64,000 bases of DNA from positions 37,289 through 101,288 of the forward strand of contig CALURK010000007.1 of NCBI GenBank assembly GCA_944323165.1, in the 5' to 3' direction. The position numbers and the translations under genes are program-made. Each line of letters starts with the position of its first letter. The stretch's first letter is position 1. The notes under the pieces are model-generated. The model ran no database searches. It was not told the DNA's origin and was given only the letters and a program-made list of their open reading frames with translations. Of the stretch, positions 53,389 to 62,683 are shown piece by piece. This DNA is from Candidatus Gastranaerophilales bacterium. Its GTDB lineage: Bacteria > Cyanobacteriota > Vampirovibrionia > Gastranaerophilales > Gastranaerophilaceae.

Positions 53389-53544
53389 ATGGAAAAAGAA
53401 AAAATGAAACAAAAACTATATGGAAGAATGGATGTTTTATCTGATATTTTGGATAATGGTATTCAAGCGTTATGCGAAGCTAAAGCTAATTTGGAAATAA
53501 TCCATTATTTTATCTATTTGTTAGAGAAAGAAAACGAAAATTAA
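53389..53544 (+). CDS. Small coiled protein divergent from the XRE gene
   Basis: A 51-residue hydrophilic helical protein (MEKEKMKQKLYGRMDVLSDI start). AGGTG lies 8 bases before the ATG. Its paired XRE gene and likely shared operators suggest a small regulatory or toxin-antitoxin-like pair, but nothing in the sequence shows toxicity. I do not recognise a family. Confidence 0.5.
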   Translation: MEKEKMKQKLYGRMDVLSDILDNGIQALCEAKANLEIIHYFIYLLEKENEN

Positions 53545-53565
53545 CCGAATTTTTTGCTTTTGTCA

Positions 53566-53571
53566 TATAAT
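53566..53571 (+). promoter_or_regulatory. -10 box of a leaderless ispG transcript
   Basis: TATAAT is followed by AAAACT and ATG 53578; no ribosome site. Confidence 0.6.
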
Positions 53572-53577
53572 AAAACT

Positions 53578-54642
53578 ATGATAAACAGAAGAAAATCAAA
53601 ACAAATTTCTATAGGCAACGTAAAAATCGGCGGTGATGCGCCTATTTCGGTTCAATCAATGTGTAATACCGATACAAGAGATGTTGCCAAAACTTTAGAT
53701 CAAATTAGCGAACTGGCTTCCGCAGGATGCGAAATAGTAAGACTGGCAGTCTTAAACAAAGATGCCGCTGCTTCAATAAAAGATATAGTAAAAAAATCAC
53801 CTGTACCTTTGGTTGCCGACATCCATTTTGATTATCGTTTAGCTCTAACTTGTATAGAAAACGGTATACATGCTCTAAGAATTAACCCTGGAAATATCGG
53901 TAAAAGAGAACACACGGTAAAAGTAGTAGAAGCTGCTAAAGCTCATAATATTCCAATAAGAATAGGTATAAATGGCGGTTCATTAGAAAAAGAATTTGCA
54001 GAAATGGACATTCCTCTTTCAGAAAAAATGGTAATGTCAGCAATGAGGCATTTGGAAATTTTAGAGGATTTGAATTTTTATGATACAAAAATTTCTCTAA
54101 AATCATCAGATGTAATGACGACAATAGAAGCGTATCGACTTATTGCAAACAAAGTTGATTATCCGCTGCATTTGGGAGTAACTGAAGCTGGAACATTAAA
54201 ATCAGGATTAATAAAATCATCAATTGGCTTAGGCACACTTTTAAGCGAAGGAATTGGAGATACAATTAGAGTTTCGCTTACGGAAAACCCGGTAGAAGAA
54301 GTACACGCAGGGTTTGGAATATTGAAAGCGTTAAATTTAAGACAAAAGGGTGTTAATTTTATATCATGCCCGACATGCGGAAGAACACAGATAGATTTGA
54401 TAGGTTTGGCAAAACAGGTAGAAGAACGCTTCAAAAATCTAGATTTACCGATAACAATAGCTGTAATGGGTTGTCCTGTAAACGGGCCAGGTGAGGCAAG
54501 GCATGCTGATTTTGGTATCGCAGGAGCAATTAAGGAAGGTTATATATTCAAAAAAGGGGAAATTATAGCAAGAGTTCCGGAAGCCGACTTGATTAATTCT
54601 TTAGAAAATATTATAATGGAATCATATAGTTCAGTTAAATAA
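53578..54642 (+). CDS. ispG: 4-hydroxy-3-methylbut-2-enyl diphosphate synthase
   Basis: A 354-residue IspG (GcpE). It opens NRRKSKQISIGNVKIGG, has ISVQSMCNTDT, LRINPGNIG and the Fe-S binding segment CPTCGRTQID with Cys in MGCPVNGPGEARHADFG. It is the penultimate enzyme of the MEP isoprenoid pathway and needs a 4Fe-4S cluster. The open frame extends 8 codons upstream, but TATAAT 6 bases before ATG 53578 sets the start. The small secreted gene at 54645 follows directly. Confidence 0.94.
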   Translation: MINRRKSKQISIGNVKIGGDAPISVQSMCNTDTRDVAKTLDQISELASAGCEIVRLAVLNKDAAASIKDIVKKSPVPLVADIHFDYRLALTCIENGIHALRINPGNIGKREHTVKVVEAAKAHNIPIRIGINGGSLEKEFAEMDIPLSEKMVMSAMRHLEILEDLNFYDTKISLKSSDVMTTIEAYRLIANKVDYPLHLGVTEAGTLKSGLIKSSIGLGTLLSEGIGDTIRVSLTENPVEEVHAGFGILKALNLRQKGVNFISCPTCGRTQIDLIGLAKQVEERFKNLDLPITIAVMGCPVNGPGEARHADFGIAGAIKEGYIFKKGEIIARVPEADLINSLENIIMESYSSVK

Positions 54643-54644
54643 GA

Positions 54645-54968
54645 ATGGGTGTTATGAGAAGAAATTTATTTTTAGTATTAGCTTTATTTACAGCTTTATG
54701 TATCAGTGCAAGAGCCGACTTTACTCCGGCACAACAAACAGGTGCTGAATATCTTATAAATAACGGATATTCAGAAGCTGGAGCCGAACAAGTATTAATT
54801 ATGAAAAATCGTGCTGCAGGAGAGCCTGTAGAACCTTTGTATGAGAAAAAGCATAACAAGTTTGTAAGATTTTTACAAAATTGCTATTCATACCTGGATC
54901 CTGCTGTTGATAACGATGAAAGATATCATCACGATATTCATCAATCACCGAATGTAAAAGATTTATAA
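54645..54968 (+). CDS. Small secreted protein of unknown function
   Basis: A 107-residue protein with a signal peptide (MGVMRRNLFLVLALFTALCISARA). The mature part (DFTPAQQTGAEYLINNGYSE) has a helical body and a His-rich end (RYHHDIHQSP). No known domain. It starts 2 bases past ispG, so it is in that operon; GTG-like start alternatives are not needed. A terminator follows at once. Confidence 0.65.
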   Translation: MGVMRRNLFLVLALFTALCISARADFTPAQQTGAEYLINNGYSEAGAEQVLIMKNRAAGEPVEPLYEKKHNKFVRFLQNCYSYLDPAVDNDERYHHDIHQSPNVKDL

Positions 54969-54980
54969 GAATTAAAGTTA

Positions 54981-55010
54981 AAAAGACGCCCCTATGTAGG
55001 CGTCTTTTTT
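54981..55010 (+). terminator. Intrinsic terminator of the ispG operon
   Basis: The arms AAAAGACGCC and GGCGTCTTTT, followed by a T-run, lie just before the aroC -10 box. Confidence 0.85.
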
Positions 55011-55014
55011 GTTG

Positions 55015-55020
55015 TATAAT
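55015..55020 (+). promoter_or_regulatory. -10 box of a leaderless aroC transcript
   Basis: TGTATAAT ends 6 bases before ATG 55027. It lies directly after the terminator. Confidence 0.6.
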
Positions 55021-55026
55021 AATGGC

Positions 55027-56190
55027 ATGGAAAAGTTCAGATTTTTAACATCGGGCGAAAGTCACGGCAAATGCTTAAATGCTATCATAGAAGGTGTACC
55101 GGCAGGATTTCGCATTAAAGCATCTGTTATCAATGAAGATTTAGCCAGACGTCAAGTCGGTTATGGTCGTGGCGGAAGGATGAAGATTGAAAATGACACT
55201 GTTGAAATCAAATCAGGTGTAAGGTTTGGTAAATCAACAGGAGCTCCTATATGTCTTGAAATCAAAAATAAAGATTTCGAAAATTGGCAAGAGGTTATGA
55301 ATGTTGAGCATCAGGATTATCCTGCCCAAGAAACATTAAAAAAAATCGAGGCAAAAGCTTTTACAACAGTTCGTCCCGGACATGCCGATTATGCAGGCTC
55401 TGTTAAATATAATTTTACGGATTTAAGAGATGTATTAGAGCGTTCAAGTGCCAGAAAAACTGCGATAGAAGTTGCAGTAGGTTCAGTTGCCAAACAAATT
55501 TTGAAGGAATTTGGCATAATGGGATTTTCTCACGTTGTGCAGATTGGCAATGTAAAGTTAGATTTTTACCCTAAAACTTATACATTAATAAAAGAAAAGG
55601 CAGAAAAATCAGATGTTAGGTGTGCAGATGATTTAACAGCAGATAGGATGCGAAATGCAATAGATGAAGCTGCTCAGGCAGGTGACACTTTGGGCGGAAA
55701 ATTTGAAGTAATATTTGGAAATTTACCGATAGGTTTAGGCTCTTATGTACATTGGGACAGAGCTTTAGACGGGCGCTTAGCACAAGCAGTTATGAGTATT
55801 CCTGCAGTTAAAGCTGTAGAAATCGGCGCCGGGGTAGATGCAGCTTCACTTAGAGGCTCACAAATGCATGACGAGATATTTGTTAAAAACAAGACAATAT
55901 ATCGTCATACCAATAATGCCGGAGGACTTGAAGGCGGCATGACAAACGGCGAGGCTTTGGTGATAAAAGGTACAATGAAAGCTATTCCTACGATGCGAAA
56001 AGCCTTAGCTACAGTTGATATAAAGGATATGAGCCCTGCAAGTGCGCATTTTGAGCGTTCCGATACTTGTGCGGTTCCGGCATGCGCTGTTGTTGCTGAA
56101 GCAAGAGTTGCTATAATTCTTGTGGATGAACTTCTCTCCAAAATTGGCGGAGATAATTTTGTGGAGATGAAAGCTCATTATGGAGAATAA
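55027..56190 (+). CDS. aroC: Chorismate synthase
   Basis: A 387-residue chorismate synthase: MEKFRFLTSGESHGK start, RRQVGYGRGGRM, RPGHADYAGS and RSSARKTA FMN/substrate blocks, and RGSQMHDEI. It converts EPSP to chorismate using reduced FMN. The frame extends six codons upstream, but these precede the -10 box. It overlaps aroK by 11 bases. Confidence 0.96.
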   Translation: MEKFRFLTSGESHGKCLNAIIEGVPAGFRIKASVINEDLARRQVGYGRGGRMKIENDTVEIKSGVRFGKSTGAPICLEIKNKDFENWQEVMNVEHQDYPAQETLKKIEAKAFTTVRPGHADYAGSVKYNFTDLRDVLERSSARKTAIEVAVGSVAKQILKEFGIMGFSHVVQIGNVKLDFYPKTYTLIKEKAEKSDVRCADDLTADRMRNAIDEAAQAGDTLGGKFEVIFGNLPIGLGSYVHWDRALDGRLAQAVMSIPAVKAVEIGAGVDAASLRGSQMHDEIFVKNKTIYRHTNNAGGLEGGMTNGEALVIKGTMKAIPTMRKALATVDIKDMSPASAHFERSDTCAVPACAVVAEARVAIILVDELLSKIGGDNFVEMKAHYGE

Positions 56191-56689
56191 TATAATTCTA
56201 ATTGGCATGCCTGCTTGCGGTAAAACTACAATAGGAGCGCTTTTAGCATCAAAACTTCCTCATTATATCCATATTGATATTGACAGTGTAATCGAAAGAA
56301 CTGCCGGAATGAAAATTAGCGAAATTTTTGCTAAGTATTCGGAAGATTATTTCAGAAAATTAGAATACGATACAATCAAAATAAGCTGTAATGGTTCAAA
56401 AAGAATTATCTCAACAGGCGGCGGAGCATTTGAAAATCCTGACAACAGAGCAACATTATTGAATTTCGGTAAAGTATTTTATTTGAAATCAGATCTTGAT
56501 ATACTTTATAATAGAATAGCGGAAGATTCTACAAGACCGCTCTTGCAAAATGCAAATCCGCGCGAAATTCTTGAGAAATTACTCAGAAAAAGAGAAGAAA
56601 ATTACCAAAAAGCTCACTACACAATAGATACAAATTCTTTAAACGAAGATGAAATTATAAGGTTTATATTGAATGAAACAAATTCTTAA
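56180..56689 (+). CDS. aroK: Shikimate kinase
   Basis: A 169-residue P-loop kinase. Walker A GMPACGKTTIG (residues 9-19), the shikimate site (DIDSVIERTAG, FRKLEYD, STGGGAFE), and the lid with RPLL. It phosphorylates shikimate with ATP. Overlaps aroC by 11 bases and aroB by 17 bases, so the three are translation-coupled. Confidence 0.93.
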   Translation: MENNIILIGMPACGKTTIGALLASKLPHYIHIDIDSVIERTAGMKISEIFAKYSEDYFRKLEYDTIKISCNGSKRIISTGGGAFENPDNRATLLNFGKVFYLKSDLDILYNRIAEDSTRPLLQNANPREILEKLLRKREENYQKAHYTIDTNSLNEDEIIRFILNETNS

Positions 56690-57770
56690 TATAAAAACTC
56701 AAACAAAAGAATATTCTATAGAGATTTCTGATAACAATTTCAGCAAACTTAATCAGGAAATCAATGAAGCGACCAAAGGACAAAAAAGATTAATAGTAAT
56801 ATCTAAAAAAGTTTATGATTTGTATTACAACAAATTTGATTTTTCTGAAGATGAATTATTTATACTAAAAGATGGCGAGAAAGAAAAAAATTACAAAAAC
56901 TACATAAAAATAGTTAATCGCGCGGCAGAAATCGGTTTGACAAGAAAAGATGTAATGGTTGCGCTCGGTGGCGGTGTAGTCGGTGATATAACCGGATTTG
57001 CAGCTTCAACATATATGAGGGGAATTGATTATATCCAAGTTCCGACAACACTTTTGTCTATGGTAGATTCTTCGGTCGGCGGAAAAACTGCAATTGATTT
57101 GAAAGAAGCAAAAAATATTATAGGTACTTTTTATCAACCAAAAGCTGTTTTTGTTAATATCAATTTTTTGAAAACACTTGATAAAAGACAATTTTTATCA
57201 GGGCTCGGAGAAGTATTAAAATACGCGTTTATTGAAGAAAACTGCGGGTACAAGACAGCTTTGTATTTATTTGAATTCTTAACTTTAGGATGTGAAAAAA
57301 TACTTCAAAAAGAACCGATAACCATCATAAGAATGATAGAATATTGCCTAAATTTAAAAGCTTCAGTTGTAAACCAAGATGAAAAAGAAGGTGGTTTAAG
57401 AAAAGTTCTTAATTTTGGTCATACTCTTGCTCACGCCTTGGAAACCATTACAAAATACAAAAAATATACCCACGGAGAAGCTGTAGTTTATGGAATGTTT
57501 TTCATTATTAATTGGGCATATAAACACGAGTATATAAGTTATTCGGACTACAGGTTATCAATGGAATTACTTGAAAAATACGGCTTCAAACCACTAAGTA
57601 AAATTTATTCAAACGAAAAACTTATAGAAATCATGAAAAAAGATAAAAAAGCATCCGATGGAAAAATAACATTTATAATCCCTGTTTCTAAAAAGAGAGT
57701 TAAGGAAATAAAGCTTACTCCTCAAGAGGTTTATTACATGCTGGAAGATGGAGAAAGATTTACTTCTTAG
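56673..57770 (+). CDS. aroB: 3-dehydroquinate synthase
   Basis: A 365-residue AroB: GGGVVGDITGFAASTYMRG NAD-binding stretch, VPTTLLSMVDSSVGGKTA, and metal ligands Glu (GLGEVLKYA), His in NFGHTLAHALE and GEAVVYGM. It converts DAHP to 3-dehydroquinate. It completes the aroC-aroK-aroB operon, with its stop 11 bases inside the convergent HxlR gene. Confidence 0.95.
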   Translation: MKQILNIKTQTKEYSIEISDNNFSKLNQEINEATKGQKRLIVISKKVYDLYYNKFDFSEDELFILKDGEKEKNYKNYIKIVNRAAEIGLTRKDVMVALGGGVVGDITGFAASTYMRGIDYIQVPTTLLSMVDSSVGGKTAIDLKEAKNIIGTFYQPKAVFVNINFLKTLDKRQFLSGLGEVLKYAFIEENCGYKTALYLFEFLTLGCEKILQKEPITIIRMIEYCLNLKASVVNQDEKEGGLRKVLNFGHTLAHALETITKYKKYTHGEAVVYGMFFIINWAYKHEYISYSDYRLSMELLEKYGFKPLSKIYSNEKLIEIMKKDKKASDGKITFIIPVSKKRVKEIKLTPQEVYYMLEDGERFTS

Positions 57771-58101
57771 CCATTTCCATCAATTTCCTTAATCTCTTAT
57801 ACTCTTTTCCCCATTTTTGCATAGATTCAATTACCGGTCTAAGCGTGTACCCAATATCTGTCAAATAGTATTCCACCTTGAGTTGTGAACCTGGAAGTTC
57901 TTCCCTTACAACAAGCCCGTCTTCTTCAAGTTCTTTAAGGCAATTAGTTAAAACTTTAGCAGTACAGCCCAGTTTCTTTTTTAATTCGACAAAACGCAAC
58001 TCTTTAACCAAAAGTTCTTTAATAATAAGAATTTTCCATCTGGCCCCAACGAGTTGTAAAACAACACTAACAGGGTTTACTGCTAAATCTTTATACTGCA
58101 T
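57760..58101 (-). CDS. HxlR-family transcriptional regulator
   Basis: A 113-residue winged-helix protein: PVSVVLQLVGARWKILIIKEL, LRFVELKKKLGC, KVLTNCLKELEEDGLVVRE and YYLTDIGYTLRPV. HxlR regulators often sense electrophiles or aldehydes through Cys; one Cys lies in LGCT. It is the last gene of a three-gene minus-strand operon and overlaps aroB's end. Confidence 0.88.
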   Translation of the reverse strand: MQYKDLAVNPVSVVLQLVGARWKILIIKELLVKELRFVELKKKLGCTAKVLTNCLKELEEDGLVVREELPGSQLKVEYYLTDIGYTLRPVIESMQKWGKEYKRLRKLMEMAKK

Positions 58102-58112
58102 TTATCCCCTAA

Positions 58113-58430
58113 CTATTTACCGCCTCTATCTGCACTACTCCAGAGTTCTTTTAATTTATTTTTCACACCCATTCTACCAAACCATTTAATAACAAGCCTT
58201 TCTTCAAAGCCCAAACCACCGTTAATTTTCGTACAATCAGCAAGTGAAAAAACAGCTTCTGAAATAGTAATTCTAACAATAAAATGAGGTTGAGAGTATT
58301 TGGAAGGATCCATCCATATTTTCATATTGTTATATTTAGCGATATTAACGCTTTTAATGTTGTGCGCATCGGATTGCTCATCAATCATAAATTTTCTTAA
58401 ATTATCTTCCATATCGTTAAATGTTGTCAT
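58113..58430 (-). CDS. Small unknown protein, DUF4160-like
   Basis: A 105-residue protein with KIWMDPSKYSQPHFIV near the centre and an end NKLKELWSSADRGG. The PHF-type segment and terminal LW resemble the DUF4160 fold, which is often near DUF2442 proteins, but I am not sure of the match. AAGGTGG ribosome site before ATG. It lies between UPF0210 and HxlR genes with 14- and 11-base gaps. Confidence 0.5.
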   Translation of the reverse strand: MTTFNDMEDNLRKFMIDEQSDAHNIKSVNIAKYNNMKIWMDPSKYSQPHFIVRITISEAVFSLADCTKINGGLGFEERLVIKWFGRMGVKNKLKELWSSADRGGK

Positions 58431-58444
58431 ACTTCCACCTTTAT

Positions 58445-59812
58445 TTAATTATTCAAACTGTGAATTGGTGCAGGTATTCTTCCGCCCCGATTAACAAATT
58501 TTTCCGAAGAAAGCTTGTTAATATCCATAATAGGAGCTTCACCTAATAACCCTCCAAAAACTACTTTATCTCCGGCAAATTTATTAGGCGCAGGAATAAT
58601 TCTAACAGCCGTAGTCTTTTTATTAATCATACCAATAGCCATTTCATCCGCAATCATGCCGGCAATAGTAGACGCAGGAGTATTTCCAGGAATTGCAATC
58701 ATATCTAATCCAACAGAACACACACACGTCATAGCTTCCAATTTATCAAAAGTCAAATACCCATTCGATGCAGCTTCAATCATACCCGCATCCTCGGATA
58801 CAGGAATAAACGCACCGGAAAGTCCTCCTACATAAGAGCTTGCCATAATACCGCCTTTTTTAACAGCATCATTAAGCATCGCAAGCGCAGCAGTGGTTCC
58901 GTGAGCACCGGCGTGTTCAAGCCCCATAGCCTGAAAAATTTGTGCAACACTATCACCAATAGCTGGAGTAGGAGCCAAGGACAAATCAATTACTCCAAAC
59001 GGAATATTAAGTTTGTCAGCCAATTTTCTTCCGACCAATTCTCCTGTAGTCGTAATTTTATAAGCAGTTTGCTTAATTTTATTAGCCAGTACGCCAAAAT
59101 CCGCAGTTTTAGGCAAATCACTAATTGCTGCCCTCACCACTCCCGGGCCCGAAACACCAATATTAAGCGCGCATTCAGGTTCACCATATCCGCAATAAGC
59201 GCCTGCCATAAACGGATTATCGCTGACGGAATTACAAAATACAACTAATTTAGCCGCACCTAAACCGTCTTTATCGGCAGTAAGCTCGGCAGATTTTTTG
59301 ATAATATCTGCCATTTTTAAAACAGCATCCATATTAATTCCGGCTTTAGAACTTGCAACATTTACAGAAGAACAAAGCCTTTGAGTTGATGCTAAAGCTT
59401 CCGGTATAGATTCAACTAGTGCAATGTCACCTTGCGTAAAACCTTTTTCAACAAGTGCAGAAAATCCGCCAATAAAATCTATTCCCAAATCCAGGGCACA
59501 ACTATCAAGAGTTTTGGCAATTTTTATGTAATCTTTATTCTTACAAGATTCTCCAACTAGAGAAATCGGAGTCACTGCAATACGTTTATTAACTATAGGA
59601 ATTGAATAATCATTTTCAATATCATTTGCGTATTTAACAAGATTTTTGGCATATTTATCAAGCTTATATTTAATTTTGTCACAAACAGAATTTACATCTT
59701 CCGATAAACAGTCACGCAAGCTTACAGTAAGCGTTACAGTTCTGATATCGAAATTGTAAAGCTTTATCATATTTATGGTTTCTAAAATTAAACTCTCATC
59801 AAATATTGTCAT
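58445..59812 (-). CDS. UPF0210 (DUF711) family protein
   Basis: A 455-residue protein of the UPF0210 (PFL-family) group. Conserved segments include [20 protein letters not shown]..-like [25 protein letters not shown] and a glycine-rich [15 protein letters not shown]. Structures of relatives resemble pyruvate formate-lyase folds, but the function is unknown. Many genomes place a UPF0237 ACT-domain gene beside it; none is present here. TATAAT on the minus strand ends 9 bases before ATG, with no Shine-Dalgarno site. Confidence 0.88.
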   Translation of the reverse strand: MTIFDESLILETINMIKLYNFDIRTVTLTVSLRDCLSEDVNSVCDKIKYKLDKYAKNLVKYANDIENDYSIPIVNKRIAVTPISLVGESCKNKDYIKIAKTLDSCALDLGIDFIGGFSALVEKGFTQGDIALVESIPEALASTQRLCSSVNVASSKAGINMDAVLKMADIIKKSAELTADKDGLGAAKLVVFCNSVSDNPFMAGAYCGYGEPECALNIGVSGPGVVRAAISDLPKTADFGVLANKIKQTAYKITTTGELVGRKLADKLNIPFGVIDLSLAPTPAIGDSVAQIFQAMGLEHAGAHGTTAALAMLNDAVKKGGIMASSYVGGLSGAFIPVSEDAGMIEAASNGYLTFDKLEAMTCVCSVGLDMIAIPGNTPASTIAGMIADEMAIGMINKKTTAVRIIPAPNKFAGDKVVFGGLLGEAPIMDINKLSSEKFVNRGGRIPAPIHSLNN

Positions 59813-59912
59813 TATGAGAAAATTATATCACGTATTGTAAAAATTTTAAACATTTGAACTCTTTTTTATATATAATAGTACTAAAATCACACTTACCGGA
59901 GGTATGAAATAA

Positions 59913-60926
59913 ATGCTAGTTGTAATGAATAGCCACGCAACGGAAAAAGATATAAAGCGTGTAGAATTATTTATTGAATCAAAGGGATTTGAAGCACGTG
60001 TTTCGCACGGAGAAGCAAGAACCGTAGTTCACGCAATCGGCGTAAAAGACGTTGATCAGAGAGATTTCGAACTATTACACGGCGTTGATGAAGTAATTCG
60101 ATTATCAACCAATTACAAATTAGCAGCAAGAGCTTGTCAAGGCAAAGACACGGTAGTAGAAGTTAATGGCGTTAAGTTTGGAGATAAATATACGGGCTTA
60201 ATTGCAGGCCCTTGCACAATAGAATCTTATGACCAAATGGATGAAACAGCGCAAGAGCTTGAAGAATCTAATGTAAAAATCATCAGAGGCGGTGCATTTA
60301 AGCCTAGAACAAGCCCTTACGCTTTTCAAGGTTTAGGCGAAGAAGGTTTAAAAATTATAAGAAGTGTTGCAGACAACCACGGAATGGCAGTTACGTCCGA
60401 AATTATGGAAAGCTCACAGCTTGAAATGTTTGAAAAATATGTGGATATTCTTCAAGTAGGGGCGAGAAATATGCAAAATTTCACACTGCTAAAAGAATTA
60501 GGACACGCTCATAAACCTGTTATTCTAAAAAGAGGTTTATCTTCTACTTATGAAGAATGGCTTATGTCAGCAGAATACATTATGGCAGGCGGCAACAATC
60601 AAGTTATTTTGTGCGAAAGAGGGATTAGAACTTTTGAAAAATATACAAGAAATACGCTGGATTTAACAGCTATTCCTGTAATAAAAAAATTGAGTCATTT
60701 ACCGATTATTGTAGATCCATCTCACGCAACAGGTTTGAGAGATAAGGTCGAACCGATGTCCAGAGCCGCTGTTGCAGCGGGCTGTGACGGTTTAATCATA
60801 GAAGTTCATTACGATCCTGATAGAGCAGTCTGTGATGGCGCGCAATCACTTTATCCTTGGCAGTATGATTTGTTATACAAACAAATTAAACAAATCGCTC
60901 CAATTGTAGGAAAAGAAATTATTTAA
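59913..60926 (+). CDS. aroF: 3-deoxy-7-phosphoheptulonate synthase (type I-beta)
   Basis: A 337-residue DAHP synthase. N-terminal about 70 residues are the regulatory ferredoxin-like/ACT-type domain (MLVVMNSHATEKDIKRV). The catalytic barrel has AGPCTIES, RGGAFKPRTSPYAFQG, QVGARNMQNF and IVDPSHATG. It condenses PEP and erythrose-4-phosphate, the first step to aromatics. The start follows GGAGG by 10 bases. It is separate from the aro operon upstream. Confidence 0.93.
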   Translation: MLVVMNSHATEKDIKRVELFIESKGFEARVSHGEARTVVHAIGVKDVDQRDFELLHGVDEVIRLSTNYKLAARACQGKDTVVEVNGVKFGDKYTGLIAGPCTIESYDQMDETAQELEESNVKIIRGGAFKPRTSPYAFQGLGEEGLKIIRSVADNHGMAVTSEIMESSQLEMFEKYVDILQVGARNMQNFTLLKELGHAHKPVILKRGLSSTYEEWLMSAEYIMAGGNNQVILCERGIRTFEKYTRNTLDLTAIPVIKKLSHLPIIVDPSHATGLRDKVEPMSRAAVAAGCDGLIIEVHYDPDRAVCDGAQSLYPWQYDLLYKQIKQIAPIVGKEII

Positions 60927-61018
60927 TTACATCATACATCCTCTAAATAGTTGATGTACTATTTACCTAAATCCTGTACCATAGATACGGGAAGGTAGGT
61001 ATATTCGTTAGGGATTGT

Positions 61019-62119
61019 ATGATAAATTCAGTATTTTTTGATGAATTATATAAACAATTTGCTTGGTTCGATTCAGTTTTTACGCCTGTTGTAAAAAATT
61101 GCAGCAGCGAATTCTTTTTCGATGGATTTGAATACAAACTCGCTTCAATTAGTACAAATATGAATGTGCTTTCTCAAAATGAAACATTCTTTGTTACCAA
61201 AATAAAAATTAATTCTAAAAATGATGTATATATAAGAATTTCACAAGATGCAATAAACGTAATTTTAGATAAGGTTTTGGGCAAAAATAACAGAAGATTT
61301 GACTTGACCGAAGTAACAGAATTAGAAGCCAGAATAATTACTGCGTTTAATGATTTTTTGTATGAAACTCTATCACCTAACTTCACTATAGAACCGCATA
61401 GACGATATACAGAAATCTTACATTTAACATATTTTGTTAAAAGCGAAGTTTCGGACAATGCAGCTAAATTTATAATCTCAGTTCCTCGTGAAATACTTTC
61501 TCCACAAGAATTGGAAGCTAAAGAACAACGATTTGAAGATAATGATTTTTCAAACAGCCTCGTAGAAGTTAACCTAATACTGGGAAAAACGACTTTTCCT
61601 GTTGCAGATATCAAGAAATTAGATGTGGGTGATATTGTTGTTTTTGAAAACAGCAATTCTTCTGAGATGACTTTAGTGTGCAACAATATTGTACAAAAAT
61701 TTCAGGTAAAACCTAATATAAAAATAATAGAACCTTATGACACCAGTGAAGGAGATAATATGGATAATAATACAAATACTAATTTATGGGATAGTATTCA
61801 AGTTGATATGATTGCCGAATTTGATAAGGTTAAGGTAACACTGGGAGAGCTTAAAAATATAGAAGAAGGGTTAATAGTTGATTTGTGTTCGGTATATGAT
61901 AACAAAGTTTCATTGAAAGTCGGCGGAAAAATCGTTGCTCTCGGAGATCTTGTTATCATTAACGACCGTTTTGGGGTAAAAATAGAAAAAGTAAATGATA
62001 CAACTTCTTCACCGTCAAATCCTGCTTCAGAAGAAAATTCTATTGAAGAAACAGAGAATGGTAATAACCAAACAGAAGAGTTTGATTACAGCGATTTTGA
62101 GGTCGAAAATCCTGAATAA
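61019..62119 (+). CDS. SPOA-domain flagellar/T3SS switch protein (FliN/FliY-like)
   Basis: A 366-residue protein with two SPOA (FliN-type) domains: residues about 175-235 (VEVNLILGKTTFPVADIKKL) and about 255-325 (VDMIAEFDKVKVTLGELKNI, GLIVDLCSVYDNKVSLKVGGK). The N-terminal 160 residues look FliM/FliY-like but are diverged. A Ser/Glu-rich tail follows. It is the first of a unit with fliO and fliP and would be the C-ring or sorting-platform protein. The low identity prevents a firm gene name. Confidence 0.75.
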   Translation: MINSVFFDELYKQFAWFDSVFTPVVKNCSSEFFFDGFEYKLASISTNMNVLSQNETFFVTKIKINSKNDVYIRISQDAINVILDKVLGKNNRRFDLTEVTELEARIITAFNDFLYETLSPNFTIEPHRRYTEILHLTYFVKSEVSDNAAKFIISVPREILSPQELEAKEQRFEDNDFSNSLVEVNLILGKTTFPVADIKKLDVGDIVVFENSNSSEMTLVCNNIVQKFQVKPNIKIIEPYDTSEGDNMDNNTNTNLWDSIQVDMIAEFDKVKVTLGELKNIEEGLIVDLCSVYDNKVSLKVGGKIVALGDLVIINDRFGVKIEKVNDTTSSPSNPASEENSIEETENGNNQTEEFDYSDFEVENPE

Positions 62120-62167
62120 AATTGACTTTGTAACAAATAAAATTAAACAAGAATAGAGGATAGTGTT

Positions 62168-62644
62168 ATGGGATATTTAACAAATTTTATGGTATATACG
62201 CTTGCAATGATAGGTGTTATTGCAATTGCACTTTTGGTGTTCAAAAACTCCAGCGCATTTGGGGGATGCGGATGCAAATCAAAATATTTGAAAATTATAG
62301 ATTCGCTGACAATCGCACCAAGAAAAACTCTTTATGTTGTATCAACAGGAAGAGAAAATTTTTTAATTGCAGGTGATGCTGATAAAACAACGTTAATTTC
62401 TAAATTAGAAAACGGACATAAAATTGAGCCTGAAATTAAGATTACTGAAGAAGAAAATCATAATTTTGAAACAAACGTAGAAACATTTGCACATAAGAGC
62501 TTTAAAGATACTATGGCAAGCTTACCGAAATCGAAATATATGGATAAAACGAATATCGGTATAAATTCGAGCTTGCTAAGTAGAAGGGACGATAGTCCTT
62601 ATACTTCTGTTATAAGAAGCTTGGCTTCAAAAATGCAGGGGTAA
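62168..62644 (+). CDS. fliO: FliO-like export apparatus protein
   Basis: A 158-residue protein. One transmembrane helix (about 6-27) precedes a FliO core (KIIDSLTIAPRKTLYVVSTGRENFLIAGDADKT-like, broken here into the TLYVVSTG and FLIAG elements). FliO helps assemble FliP of the flagellar export gate. The last four residues (KMQG) and stop codon come from the 16-bp GGGGTAAATTTAT repeat. It lies 48 bases after the SPOA gene, with a GAGGA site. Confidence 0.8.
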   Translation: MGYLTNFMVYTLAMIGVIAIALLVFKNSSAFGGCGCKSKYLKIIDSLTIAPRKTLYVVSTGRENFLIAGDADKTTLISKLENGHKIEPEIKITEEENHNFETNVETFAHKSFKDTMASLPKSKYMDKTNIGINSSLLSRRDDSPYTSVIRSLASKMQG

Positions 62645-62683
62645 ATTTATGCAGGGGTAAATTTATGCGGGGGTAAATTTATC
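62635..62683 (+). repeat. 16-bp tandem repeat GGGGTAAATTTATGC at the fliO end
   Basis: GGGG cores at 62638, 62654 and 62670, a 16-bp period. It supplies the fliO stop codon. It is a variant of the 15-bp repeat at 1588. Confidence 0.85.

Noticed and set aside
59904..59912. A two-codon ORF (ATG AAA TAA) between the ribosome site and the DAHP synthase start
   Set aside because: The GGAGG site is properly spaced for the ATG at 59913 and too close for 59904, so it is probably chance.
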